A stretch of DNA of 64,000 bases. It comes from JBAXTE01 sp963556065 (lineage in GTDB: Bacteria > Bacteroidota > Bacteroidia > Bacteroidales > WCHB1-69). Below, piece by piece: positions 47,101 through 55,395 of the stretch. The notes below the pieces were generated by a model. It did no database searches. It was not told the origin of the DNA and saw nothing but the letters and a program-made list of their open reading frames with translations. The stretch covers positions 1-64,000 of the forward strand of contig CAUVYH020000014.1 of assembly GCA_963556065.3 (NCBI GenBank). Direction: 5' to 3'. How positions within the stretch are numbered: the stretch's first letter is position 1; each line of letters opens with the position of its first letter. The position numbers and the translations under genes were made by a program.

Positions 47101-47530
47101 ACATCACTTGTAATACTGCCAATTCAAAGCTTTCTTTTATGAAACGGATTACATTAGGGTTAATATGATCAAGTTTAATCTTTTCTAACTCATGTACATA
47201 ATGGCTGTTAATATTTCTAATATCATAAACTAAAGTTTTTATATCTTGATGAATACCAAAGTTTTTTTCTTGTAGGGAAAGAAATTTTGTGGGCATCATT
47301 TTTTGTGCATTTTCATCTAACACCTTATCAAATATCAATTCCGTTTCAATATTTTTAAATGTATGCCCAATAGCAAAATAATGCAATCGCTGTTGAGCGT
47401 CAACAGTCTTGTCTGTTTTAACGTCAATGTTTATTATGCTTTTTTCAGCTATAGAAGCTACAATTCCTTTAAAATCGGATATCGATTTGAATGATTTTTC
47501 TTGATTATACAGTAATAAATTTGTTTTCAT
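44123..47530 (-). CDS. cas13b: Type VI-B CRISPR effector Cas13b
   Basis: The 1135-residue protein is an RNA-guided RNase. The N-terminal HEPN domain has RNINSH (R105 to H110); the C-terminal HEPN domain has RNKAFH (R1050 to H1055), followed by FGIP as in other Cas13b. The positions of the two RxxxxH motifs at the extreme ends are diagnostic for Cas13b against Cas13a and Cas13d. On target RNA binding the two HEPN domains form one RNase site that cuts RNA nonspecifically. The intervening region is lysine-rich and includes the crRNA-processing (lid) region. It lies 12 bases after the membrane-protein gene and upstream of the array. cas1 and cas2 are absent, which is usual for VI-B. Confidence 0.96.
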   Translation of the reverse strand: MKTNLLLYNQEKSFKSISDFKGIVASIAEKSIINIDVKTDKTVDAQQRLHYFAIGHTFKNIETELIFDKVLDENAQKMMPTKFLSLQEKNFGIHQDIKTLVYDIRNINSHYVHELEKIKLDHINPNVIRFIKESFELAVLQVMLKEKEISYIDFKEKPNPDKEFVAFLHEKFYTLNNPNKNLSPEAQEKLNGYIAVRDYYKTLSKDEAIEALLFVDVNEDFDWKLFDSHSIFKITTGRYLSFYACLFLLSMFLYKSEANQLISKIKGFKLNDDKKHRSKKNIFSFFSKKLTSQDINSEEKNLVIFRDIVQYLNRYPTAWNKEIELESKLPVMTDKLKKEIIDMEIKRSYPTFSGNERFLVFAKYQIWGRKYFGESIKKEYIKMSFTNKEIDVFNYEINVCPELKGAHEKLLKLESSRKRNEKEIDKTIRNIRELESENNPNPITEKLKTRIEKNLLFVSYGRNQDRFMDFATRYLAENNYFGADAQFKTYCFYTTDEQNNELDKLKETLTKKEYDKLKYHQGKLVHFTTFRNHLNKFPGWDTPFVIENNAIQVKLNLANGNNKIVSIQRGLMAFLLEHALFSDKIENIGKEMLQKYYFEHQKEFNQSKLVLSQQNSITRDEKIAFKKLLPKRLLHNYLPANANEETEINTLALLLKKANESEERYGNLLTKAKKEGNYDDFIKRNKGKQFKLQFIRKAWHWMYFKQSYQEQIAFSGQHHKRYHITKEEFNDFSRFMFAFDEVANYKDYLNDMLDNKGFFDNNEFKILFESCGSLDQLYDKTKRKYEEWLKKKDPIRNIEGKYLLENYEHFFNDQMFYINISHFIAFLKNENYLAPKFQHKSSINEQYLIDVYYYKKTLEKSEYKAHGKLYDKLKEVKLEDCLLYEMAMKYLNKDKTVCQTARTNIVEIMTQNVVFDIKDKNNRHLYKLEVPFKKIDNYTGLIRHKVWKEGRFDGSFLSDIVVYLEKVKNHKDIRAVYYDFTKNIYDKVLSLDGLTKIEGHIVSNSVKFTNLTLHMEGYFVFKDKMTILKENRITYHEIEKLKIFFDYETRNKAFHFGIPARSYEDVIKEIEQKFISNEAIKEQPTSYFKLSKSSKMVCNVFLHSIHNDYFDSKEKDSKKKTKDAEEKYFMEIINN

Positions 47531-47542
47531 AGCAATATGTTT

Positions 47543-48064
47543 TTATAATGAATAAATTAAAGCAATGACTAAATAAGCACCAAAAAATATTAAGAAGGCA
47601 AAAAACCAAAATAACGCCTTACGGAACAGCTTGTATTTGCGGGAAGCGGCTTTCGCCATATTGAATATGTTATCAACTTTTTGTACTTCAAATAAAGTTG
47701 GCTTATAATCTTCCAATTCGGATAAAAGAACAACAATCATAAGCTCTTTACCCATCTTTACAATATTTTCGCAATGAAAGATATTTAAACTCGAACCATC
47801 TGATTCAATTAATTTGTCTGTCTTTTTTTTAACCGGATAAAATGAGATACACGAAATTGCAAAACCAATGAGTAACGGAATTAAAATTAAATAAAGCAAG
47901 CATTGAAGACAATTATTATCAGGTTCAATGCTCAAAACTGCCGCTAATGTGGCGACACTCAATGCCAACAATGATCCGTTTTTTGCTTCCGAAAACGTTA
48001 GAGAATGCTGAACGTACTGATACAAGTCGGCTGTACGTTGACTTAAAATTTGATTCTGTTCCAT
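47543..48064 (-). CDS. Three-helix membrane protein in the cas13b operon (DUF5706/Pycsar-TM-like; Csx27/Csx28 position)
   Basis: The 173-residue protein has a short N-terminal amphipathic helix (1-28, ending FSEAKNG) and hydrophobic helices at about 30-46, 54-76 and 149-172. A soluble linker of about 70 residues lies between helices 2 and 3. The N-terminal AKNGSLLALSVATLAA pattern reminds me of the DUF5706/Pycsar transmembrane effectors. VI-B systems often encode Csx27 or Csx28 membrane accessory proteins; I see no RxxxxH motif as in Csx28, so I do not assign either name. It is upstream of cas13b by 12 bases, so both are surely cotranscribed. A role in membrane damage or in tuning Cas13b is an inference. 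Confidence 0.75.
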   Translation of the reverse strand: MEQNQILSQRTADLYQYVQHSLTFSEAKNGSLLALSVATLAAVLSIEPDNNCLQCLLYLILIPLLIGFAISCISFYPVKKKTDKLIESDGSSLNIFHCENIVKMGKELMIVVLLSELEDYKPTLFEVQKVDNIFNMAKAASRKYKLFRKALFWFFAFLIFFGAYLVIALIYSL

Positions 48065-48116
48065 ATTTATTTTTTTAGTTTATTTTTATATCGTTTTTTC
48101 AAGTACAAGCATCGCA

Positions 48117-48124
48117 CAAACTTA
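48117..48124 (-). promoter_or_regulatory. Possible -7 promoter box for the cas13b operon
   Basis: TAAGTTTG on the minus strand, 52 bases before the ATG of the membrane protein. No well-spaced -33 element. Confidence 0.4.
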
Positions 48125-48286
48125 TAATCGGGGGCACAAATTCTAATGGAATAAAATGGATTGCAAAAGTTCTTTCCGACAATTATAGGCAATGCAAATT
48201 TAACTTTATTTTTTTAAATTTCAAAAAACATTTTTAACAAATAAATAAATTATCTGAAAATAAAACAGCATCCGAAAAAACCTTCT

Positions 48287-48294
48287 TACCTTTG
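48287..48294 (+). promoter_or_regulatory. -7 promoter box for the S33 hydrolase gene
   Basis: TACCTTTG; transcription would start near 48301, just ahead of the ATG at 48314. This makes the TTG at 48308 an unlikely start. Confidence 0.55.
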
Positions 48295-48313
48295 TGAAAA
48301 ATAAATATTGAAA

Positions 48314-49729
48314 ATGAAGAAAATTACATTTTTTATAGTTTTCGCAATTCTTGCGATTGCTCCCTTTTTCGGTTATGCACAGTCGAAAAGCGATTATTCA
48401 AAATTTAACGGTGCTTGGCAAGGAATTGTGGTTGCCGAAGGCGATTCGCAAATGGTGGTCATTGACATCACGGGAGATTCCACGCTAAGAATTAAAGCCG
48501 GCTTGCCCTGGATAGCAATGATTGATAAAGTAGCAAGCAAACCGATTTATCAAAACGACACGCTTTCTTTCAAGGTAAGCGAGCTTCAGTTTACTTTTAA
48601 GGGACGTGTGGATTTTGACAAAAAATCGATTAGCGGGCTATGCAAAATCGGGAAGTCGTACCCGCTCACATTGCTCTACACGGACAAGCCCACGCGTGTA
48701 AACCGCCCGCAAACACCCAAAGAACCCTATCCATACACTTCGGAAGAGGTGCAATTTACAAATAAGAAGCAAAACGTCTCGCTTGGCGGCACACTCACGC
48801 TGCCCAAAGGCGAAGGCCTGTTTCCGGCAGTAGTGCTCATTACAGGCTCCGGTGCCCAAAATAGGAATGAAGAACTGCTGGGACATAAACCTTTTTTGGT
48901 AATTGCCGATTACCTCACCCGAAACGGGATTGCCGTGCTTCGCTACGACGATCGTGGCGTGGGAAAATCAACGGGAAAATTCAGCGAAGCCACCACTTTA
49001 GATTTTGCCACGGATGCCGAAGCCGCTTTTGAATTCCTGATTAAAGACAAACGCATCAACGCCGGCAAAATAGGATTGATGGGACATAGCGAAGGCGGTG
49101 TAATTGCACCCATCGTAGCCTCGCGCAACAAAAAGGTAAAGTTTATTGTTCTACTGGCCGGCACCGGTGTGGATGGCAAAGCGTTGATGCTGGAGCAATA
49201 CCGGCTTATATTGAAAGCTTCGTCCATTCCCGATTCCATCATTGGCCCGTTAGTGGATTTAAACCGACAAGCATTTGACATTGCAATGACCATTCCCGAT
49301 AATGCCAAAGCCGGAGTTAAAATTCGTGAAATTACCGATAGCACAATCCAAAAGCTAGGTGAAGAAACCTCGAAAAAATACAACCTCTCCAAAAGAACGG
49401 CAGAACAACTTATTATGCAGGTGCTTACCCCTTGGATGAAGGAGTTTATCCGCTTAAACCCGGCGGACTATCTTTGCAAAGTCAACTGCCCGATTCTGGC
49501 ACTGAATGGAGAATCGGACCTGCAAGTTCCGGCGGCTCAAAATATTCCGGCCATTCAAAAAGCGGTTGCAAAGAACAAAAAAGGAAAATTGTCCGTGATG
49601 ACTTTTCCGAAACTCAATCACCTTTTCCAGACCGCAAACACCGGTTCCCCGTCGGAGTATGCCCGCATTGAAGAGACCTTTAATGAAGGGGTGTTGAAAG
49701 AGATATTGAAGTTTATTACAGAGTTGTAA
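48314..49729 (+). CDS. Secreted alpha/beta hydrolase (S33 / acyl-peptidase-like)
   Basis: A 471-residue protein with a signal peptide (IVFAILAIAPFFGYAQ) and an N-terminal beta-rich domain (about 25-135). The alpha/beta hydrolase domain follows, with oxyanion strand VLITGSGAQNRNEE, YDDRGVGKSTG, nucleophile elbow GLMGHSEGG, an acidic residue in LNGESDLQVP and the histidine in KLNHLF. The catalytic Ser-Asp-His triad is complete. It would cut esters or peptides in the periplasm or outside. It is transcribed away from the CRISPR operon. Confidence 0.88.
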   Translation: MKKITFFIVFAILAIAPFFGYAQSKSDYSKFNGAWQGIVVAEGDSQMVVIDITGDSTLRIKAGLPWIAMIDKVASKPIYQNDTLSFKVSELQFTFKGRVDFDKKSISGLCKIGKSYPLTLLYTDKPTRVNRPQTPKEPYPYTSEEVQFTNKKQNVSLGGTLTLPKGEGLFPAVVLITGSGAQNRNEELLGHKPFLVIADYLTRNGIAVLRYDDRGVGKSTGKFSEATTLDFATDAEAAFEFLIKDKRINAGKIGLMGHSEGGVIAPIVASRNKKVKFIVLLAGTGVDGKALMLEQYRLILKASSIPDSIIGPLVDLNRQAFDIAMTIPDNAKAGVKIREITDSTIQKLGEETSKKYNLSKRTAEQLIMQVLTPWMKEFIRLNPADYLCKVNCPILALNGESDLQVPAAQNIPAIQKAVAKNKKGKLSVMTFPKLNHLFQTANTGSPSEYARIEETFNEGVLKEILKFITEL

Positions 49730-49837
49730 CAACCGGAATCAGATTCGTTAAGACATTGTTTAAGGTTAAATACAGCCACCTAATTTACTTTTTAATACAA
49801 TTTATGCGAGTTAAAAAGTAAAACACAATCTATGAAT

Positions 49838-50872
49838 GTCATCCTGAGTTTATCGAAGGATAATAATAACAGGCTAATATATAGATGCACTTCGATAAAC
49901 TCAGTGTGACAACCATATTTATAAAGTTTACAATGTTCTATAACATAATCTTGTATAATTACAGATTATTGGATTTTACCTATAAACGGTATTAGTTGCA
50001 CTGATATACAGTCACTAAAAAAAATAAACAGACAGGATTAACATGATTCTCTATTGCATTATCCTGTAAATCCTGTTCATCCTGTCTAAAAAAAAGAAAA
50101 ACAACTGTGCATCTTTTCGCAAGTCCGATCAAAAAAATGGCGCTGTAGGATTTAGAGTAGAGAATTGAAATATCCTATAAATATTATTTCAAGATAATTA
50201 TATCAAAAGTGTCATGCTGAGTCAAAAGCTTGTCTGAGCTTGCCGAAGTAAAGCATCACAAAATAAGCTTTTATAATGCCCTTCGATGAACTCAGGGTGA
50301 CAACCATAATTACAAAGTCCACAATGTTCTATAACATAACCTTGCATAATTACAGATTATTGGACGGTATTAGTTGCACTGATATACAATCACTAAAAGA
50401 AAGAAACAGACAGGATTAACATGATTCTCTATTGCATTATCCTGTAAATCCTGTTCATCCTGTCTAAAAAAAAGAAAAACAACTGTGTATCTTTTCGCAA
50501 GTCCGGTCAAAAAAATGGCGCTGTAGGATTTAGAGTAGAGAATTGAAATATCCTATAAATATTATTTCAAGATAATTATATCAAAAGTGTCATGCTGAGT
50601 CAAAAGCTTGTCTGAGCTTGCCGAAGTAAAGCATCACAAAATGAGCTTTTATAATGCCCTTCGATGAACTCAGGGTGACAACCATAATTACAAAGCCCAC
50701 AATGTTCTATAACATAACCTTGTATAATTACAGATTATTGGATTTTACCTATAAACGGTATTAGTTGCACTGATATACAGTCACTAAAAAAAATAAACAG
50801 ACAGGATCAACATGATTCTCTATTGCATTATCCTGTAAATCCTGTTCATCCTGTCTAAAATTGACTGCGTAG
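49838..50872. repeat. Non-coding tandem repeat, about 2.7 copies of a 373-378 bp unit
   Basis: Copies begin at 49838, 50211 and 50589; copies 2 and 3 differ by only a few bases, copy 1 diverges over its first 100 bases. Each unit holds two palindromic parts: GTCATNCTGAG with CTNAGNGTGACA arms, and an AGACAGGAT/ATCCTGTCT pair enclosing about 50 bases. No open frame. The two parts look like dispersed palindromic repeats of Bacteroidota, here amplified in tandem. Confidence 0.85.
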
Positions 50873-50967
50873 CTTTTTACGAATCCGGTTAAAAGAAATT
50901 ATACCGACAATGTTTTTAGACGGTGTATTTCGGCTTCGCTCAATCACCGTCAAGGCAAAGTTCATGC

Positions 50968-51006
50968 ACAAAAAAACTCCGAATCGATTCACATCGCCCG
51001 GAGTTT
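50968..51006 (-). terminator. Terminator of the dcw cluster
   Basis: On the minus strand AAACTCCG pairs with CGGAGTTT, loop of 17 bases, then a T run, 25 bases after the yqeY stop. Confidence 0.7.
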
Positions 51007-51031
51007 GAGAAATCATGCGTTTTATTTCTCT

Positions 51032-51484
51032 TTAATCAGTAAGCAAGTTCTTAATAACTTCGGAAATTGTTTTATTATCGGCTTTCCCTTGTAGTTGTTT
51101 TGAGGCCATTCCCATAACTTTACCCATTTCTTTTACCGACGTGGCACCACATTGAGCAATAATTTCCTTGATAATTGCAGTAAGTTCTTCAATCGGCATT
51201 TCCTGAGGCAAATAGGCTTTAATAATTGCGGCTTGAAATTGTTCGGGTTCGGCTAAATCCATGCGATTTTGCTGAACATAAATATCAGCGGCATCCAGAC
51301 GTTGTTTTACCAGTTTTTTCAGAATGGCAATTTCTTCTTCGTCTGTAAGGTCAGTTCCCGCACCTTTAGCTGCAATAGCTAGTGTAAATGCGGTTTTTGC
51401 AGCGCGCAACGCTTCGAGTTTTTCTTTTTCTTTGGCAAGCATTGCCGCTTTTATATCATTATTGATGAGTGCTGTAAGTTTCAT
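51032..51484 (-). CDS. GatB/YqeY-domain protein
   Basis: The 150-residue protein is all-helical with the YqeY pattern: LINNDIKAAMLAKEKEKLEALRAAKTAF at the start, IAILKKLVKQRLDAADIY, then QAAIIKAYLPQEM and VMGMASKQLQGKADNKTISEVIKNLL. The domain is shared with the tail of GatB, where it binds tRNA; the free-standing protein's role is not settled. It lies 15 bases after ftsZ and probably ends the dcw transcript. Confidence 0.93.
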   Translation of the reverse strand: MKLTALINNDIKAAMLAKEKEKLEALRAAKTAFTLAIAAKGAGTDLTDEEEIAILKKLVKQRLDAADIYVQQNRMDLAEPEQFQAAIIKAYLPQEMPIEELTAIIKEIIAQCGATSVKEMGKVMGMASKQLQGKADNKTISEVIKNLLTD

Positions 51485-51498
51485 ATATAGTTTTTTAT

Positions 51499-53076
51499 TT
51501 AGTCCACATTGTCGAACAAATATGGATTTTTACGTTCTATTATCGTTTGATTATCTTCATTTTGAGCAATCCTAAGTGTAGAAGACTGAGCTTCTGAAGA
51601 AGCCATCGTATCGTTTATTTGGACTCCTTTTCTCAAATAAGCCGGTTGATTTTCGATTGCGGAAAGGCCATCTTCCGTTTTGATAAGGGTGTTGTATTTC
51701 CGTAAGATTTCGATACGGGAATTGTTAACGGATTGAGTGGATTCCGATATATCATTTGCCGGTTCTTCTGCAAGTTCCGATAATTTGTCGGCAATACGCT
51801 GTTCGGAAGAAGTCTCTTTTACGTCAAGTTTCATGGTCGGCGTAAGCGAGTTTTCTATGGATTCTTTCGGGCTTTCGTCTTCATACAATTTGTGAACAAT
51901 TGGAGCCGAAGCGGGTTCTTGTGCCAAAGCACCGTTAGAAACCACCGTATTAGGCATATCAACAATTTCGTTTGCAGGCTTTGATGCCACTTCAAAATTT
52001 GTAAGCGAACTTGATGAGAAAGCTTTAGCCGTTTCTTTTTCTTTAGCTTGTGCCGTCTGAAGCGGATGAACAATAGAAGCCTTGGTTTCGGCAACATCAA
52101 TCATCAGGTTATCCGACGATTTAAAACCGGTAGCAATGAGTGTAACACTAATGTCGTTTTCGAGTGTTTCATCGGTGCCATAGCCCCAAATAACATTGGC
52201 TTCGTTGCCTGCCTCGTCAATCACAAATTCGGTGATTTCGGTTACTTCATCCATCGAAAGTTCCTCGTTTCCGTAAGCCAAATAGAGTAAAATATTTTTT
52301 GCGCCTTTAATATTGCTATCGTTAAGCAATGGCGAAGTAAGCGCTTCTTCTACTGCATGGCGGGCACGATCTTCGCCTTGGGCTCTTCCGCTACCCATAA
52401 TTGCAACTCCGCTTTCTCGCATTACGGTTTTAACATCTTCCAAATCGACATTAATACCGCCGACACAAGTAATAATTTCGGCAATACTTTTAGCCGCAGT
52501 AGTAAGAATATTGTCTGCTTTGTCGAAAGCTTCTGTAACTTTTAAATTACCGTATAATTCTCTGAGCTTGTCGTTGCAAATAATGAGTAATGCGTCAACA
52601 TGGTCTTTCAGGTCTTTTATTCCGTCCTCAGCATAACCTCTACGCTTACGGCCTTCGAATCCGAAAGGAAGCGTTACAATGCCTACGGTAAGAATTCCCA
52701 TTTCACGGGCAAGTTCAGCCAGCACAGGAGCTGCACCCGTTCCGGTGCCCCCACCCATTCCGGCGGTAATAAAGACCATTTCGGTGTTATTTTCGAGGGC
52801 ACTCTTTAACTTTTCAATATCTTCCATCGCGGCTTCTTTGCCGACGGAAGGCACCGAACCGGCACCAAGTCCTTTTTTTCCTATTTGAATTTTATTAGGT
52901 ACCGGATTTGTTTCCAGCGATTGAGCATCAGTATTACACACAATAAAATCAACGCCCCGTATGCCTTGTTCATACATGTGTTTAACAGCATTGCAGCCAC
53001 CACCGCCAACTCCAAACACTTTTATAATAGAAGACTGTTCTTTAGGAAGCTCAAATTTTAAGATATCGTTAGTCAT
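51499..53076 (-). CDS. ftsZ: Cell division GTPase FtsZ
   Basis: The 525-residue protein has the GTP-binding tubulin signature GGGTGTGAAPV near residue 100, with IKVFGVGGGGCNAV at the N-terminus and the T7-loop region (NVDLEDVKTVM). The C-terminal 200 residues are a long variable linker, then a short conserved end (IERKNPYLFDNVD) that binds FtsA. FtsZ forms the division ring. Upstream TTG at 53145 would add 23 residues; the ATG at 53076 gives MTNDILKFELP, usual for Bacteroidota. Confidence 0.97.
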   Translation of the reverse strand: MTNDILKFELPKEQSSIIKVFGVGGGGCNAVKHMYEQGIRGVDFIVCNTDAQSLETNPVPNKIQIGKKGLGAGSVPSVGKEAAMEDIEKLKSALENNTEMVFITAGMGGGTGTGAAPVLAELAREMGILTVGIVTLPFGFEGRKRRGYAEDGIKDLKDHVDALLIICNDKLRELYGNLKVTEAFDKADNILTTAAKSIAEIITCVGGINVDLEDVKTVMRESGVAIMGSGRAQGEDRARHAVEEALTSPLLNDSNIKGAKNILLYLAYGNEELSMDEVTEITEFVIDEAGNEANVIWGYGTDETLENDISVTLIATGFKSSDNLMIDVAETKASIVHPLQTAQAKEKETAKAFSSSSLTNFEVASKPANEIVDMPNTVVSNGALAQEPASAPIVHKLYEDESPKESIENSLTPTMKLDVKETSSEQRIADKLSELAEEPANDISESTQSVNNSRIEILRKYNTLIKTEDGLSAIENQPAYLRKGVQINDTMASSEAQSSTLRIAQNEDNQTIIERKNPYLFDNVD

Positions 53077-53283
53077 GTTTTGTGTTATTTTGTGTATTCG
53101 TAACGCATTTTCGTAAATAATTTCTAAAAGTATATATTTATCCAAAATTTAATTGTTAACACCCTGATTTTTTATCAACAAAACAATGTTAGATATGAAC
53201 AATCGGAGAAATATTTTTCGAACCATAAAACTCTATTTTTCAAAAAAGCATACGACTTTGTTTATTTATTTTTTTAATAATTA

Positions 53284-54588
53284 TCATTTTATCTCTTCCG
53301 AAGAGAATAACCCCTTGAACATATCGGTAAAACGCGTATTTGACAAATCTTTAGGCGGTTTTTTCGATTTAACTTTTTCTGTTTTTGCTTTAGCCTCATC
53401 ATGTGGTTCTTCTTCCGGTTCCTCCGGTTTAAACGCCAATCGGTTAAAACCTTCTATCACTAGACCAATGCCTGTTGCATAGCTTGGATTAAGAAGTTCC
53501 TTGTTGACTTCCGTTGATATTTTTTCGCTGGGTATGCCTATACGACACTCCATTCCCGTAGTATATTCAACTAATTCTTTTAGGTGCTTAAGCTGAGATC
53601 CGCCACCGGTGATTACAATTCCTGCAATGAGTTTTTTCTTGTACCCGCTTTGTTCGATTTCGAAGTTGATTTGTTCCACAATTTCTTCCATGCGTGCCTG
53701 GATAATGTTTGCCAAATTGCGGAGCGAAATTTCCTTGGCCGGACGGCCTTTGAGCCCGGGTATCGAAACAATTTCGTCGTCTCTGTTTTGCTGAGCCAAA
53801 CATGAACCGTATTTAACCTTCAACGCTTCGGCCTGAACCTTAATAATCGTACATCCTTCTTTTACATCTTCGGTTATGGTATTTCCCCCTAACGGAATTA
53901 CAGCCGTATGGCGGATGATATTATCCTGAAAGATAGCGATATCCGAAGTTCCGCCCCCAATATCGACCAGTGCAACCCCCGCTTCTTTTTCCTCATCGCT
54001 GAGTACGGCTTCCGAAGATGCCAGCGGCTCAAGAATAAGGTCTTCCATAATCAACCCGGATTTTTGCACGCACCGTACAATGTTCTTAATTGCACTTTCG
54101 TTTCCCGTAATAATGTGGAAATTAGCTCCCAACTCAACTCCGGCCATACCAATAGGCTCGCGAATTCCGGTCTCGCGATCGATAATATATTCCTGAGGAA
54201 TTACATTAATAATCTGCTCTCCCGGTTTCATAACCAATTTATACATGTTATTTTTAAGCATTTCAATGTCTTTCAGCGAAATTTCATCCTCGGTATTATT
54301 CCGGAGGATATTTCCCCGATGCTGAATACTTTTAATATGCTGTCCCGCAATACCTACAACTACAGAACCTATTTCGACCCCACTCTCGCGTTCGGCTATT
54401 TCAATTGCCGCCTTAATCGAATTGATTGTTTTATCGATATTTGCGACCTGTCCACGCATAACACCTGTAGATTCGGCTTTCCCCGAACCCAGAATTTCTA
54501 TATTTCCATTCTTGTCTTTACGACCGACAATTACTGCAATTTTTGTTGTTCCAATGTCTAATCCAACAATAATTTCCGAATTTTCCAT
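53284..54588 (-). CDS. ftsA: Cell division protein FtsA
   Basis: The 434-residue protein of the actin fold has IVGLDIGTTKIAVIVG at the N-terminus, the phosphate loop VDIGGGTSDIAIF, and IVITGGGSQLKHL near 320. A C-terminal charged linker precedes the amphipathic helix (TRFTDMFKGLF) that attaches it to the membrane. FtsA anchors FtsZ filaments. It lies 13 bases after ftsQ. Confidence 0.96.
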   Translation of the reverse strand: MENSEIIVGLDIGTTKIAVIVGRKDKNGNIEILGSGKAESTGVMRGQVANIDKTINSIKAAIEIAERESGVEIGSVVVGIAGQHIKSIQHRGNILRNNTEDEISLKDIEMLKNNMYKLVMKPGEQIINVIPQEYIIDRETGIREPIGMAGVELGANFHIITGNESAIKNIVRCVQKSGLIMEDLILEPLASSEAVLSDEEKEAGVALVDIGGGTSDIAIFQDNIIRHTAVIPLGGNTITEDVKEGCTIIKVQAEALKVKYGSCLAQQNRDDEIVSIPGLKGRPAKEISLRNLANIIQARMEEIVEQINFEIEQSGYKKKLIAGIVITGGGSQLKHLKELVEYTTGMECRIGIPSEKISTEVNKELLNPSYATGIGLVIEGFNRLAFKPEEPEEEPHDEAKAKTEKVKSKKPPKDLSNTRFTDMFKGLFSSEEIK

Positions 54589-54601
54589 ATTTTCTTCCTT
54601 T

Positions 54602-55390
54602 CTATTTTCTGGTACAAACCACTTGATTTTTATATTTTAAATTGATTACCGCATATTTATTCCATCCTACCTGATTAAATGATTCGGAATATAATGCTTT
54701 TAGTTTAACAAACTTGTTTTCTATATGATCAATATCTCCAAGCACAATAAGTTGCCCACCTACACGAGGCACCAATTCGAACTCGGCCTTTTCGTTTACA
54801 TAAATTTGATCGGTTAATGCCGCCATAAAGGGATCTTTTTTTATTTTACCTGCCAAATACCACACCTTAAATAACACGGATCTTTTGATTAGCGTATCTT
54901 CGACCGTAGAATTTTCGTTATTAAAATTACGAACGCTCAAATAATAGTCAAAAATTTCGCCCGAAGCTAATGGGGTACGTTCAATTCCATGTTCCGAAAT
55001 AGGCATCATAAGCCCCTCTTCGGTGAGGTAAAATTGCTGTCCGTTTTTAGTTTGCACTCTTACAAGCGGTTTTTTTTGTTTAATTTCTATTGATAATTTT
55101 CCTGACAAATCTATACTGGCCTGAGCTTCGGAGATAAATGCATTGGTTTGCAGCATGTTCTCAATCGATTGTAAATTGATCTCGTTTAACCGTTGCCCCA
55201 CCGGATTACCAAACATGGAAATCAGGTGTGTCTTTACCTCTTGGGGTGTAATAAAGACAGCTGCACTATCGTAATCGATTACCACATCCAATTGGGCACA
55301 TTTCCGAAAACCATGGCCAATAACAACACCGATAACCAGCACTAATATGCCCGCAAAAATAACAATCCGCCTAATCCACGTTTTCCTCAT
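54602..55390 (-). CDS. ftsQ: Cell division protein FtsQ
   Basis: The 262-residue protein has a short cytoplasmic N-terminus, one transmembrane helix (about 7-27, IRRIVIFAGILVLVIGVVIG), then a POTRA-like domain and a beta domain (FELVPRVGGQLIVLGD, YAVINLKYKNQVVCTR). FtsQ connects early and late division proteins. Bacteroidota copies are poorly conserved, so the call rests mainly on the single helix, size and place between murC and ftsA. Confidence 0.9.
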   Translation of the reverse strand: MRKTWIRRIVIFAGILVLVIGVVIGHGFRKCAQLDVVIDYDSAAVFITPQEVKTHLISMFGNPVGQRLNEINLQSIENMLQTNAFISEAQASIDLSGKLSIEIKQKKPLVRVQTKNGQQFYLTEEGLMMPISEHGIERTPLASGEIFDYYLSVRNFNNENSTVEDTLIKRSVLFKVWYLAGKIKKDPFMAALTDQIYVNEKAEFELVPRVGGQLIVLGDIDHIENKFVKLKALYSESFNQVGWNKYAVINLKYKNQVVCTRK

Positions 55391-55395
55391 ATTTT

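Noticed and set aside
47543..48064. Naming the membrane protein csx28
   Set aside because: No R-x4-6-H motif is visible and the helix pattern is different from what I recall; the name would be a guess.
49730..51030. Possible small RNA or gene in the repeat region
   Set aside because: Only palindromic repeats are seen; no promoter-terminator pair frames a defined RNA.
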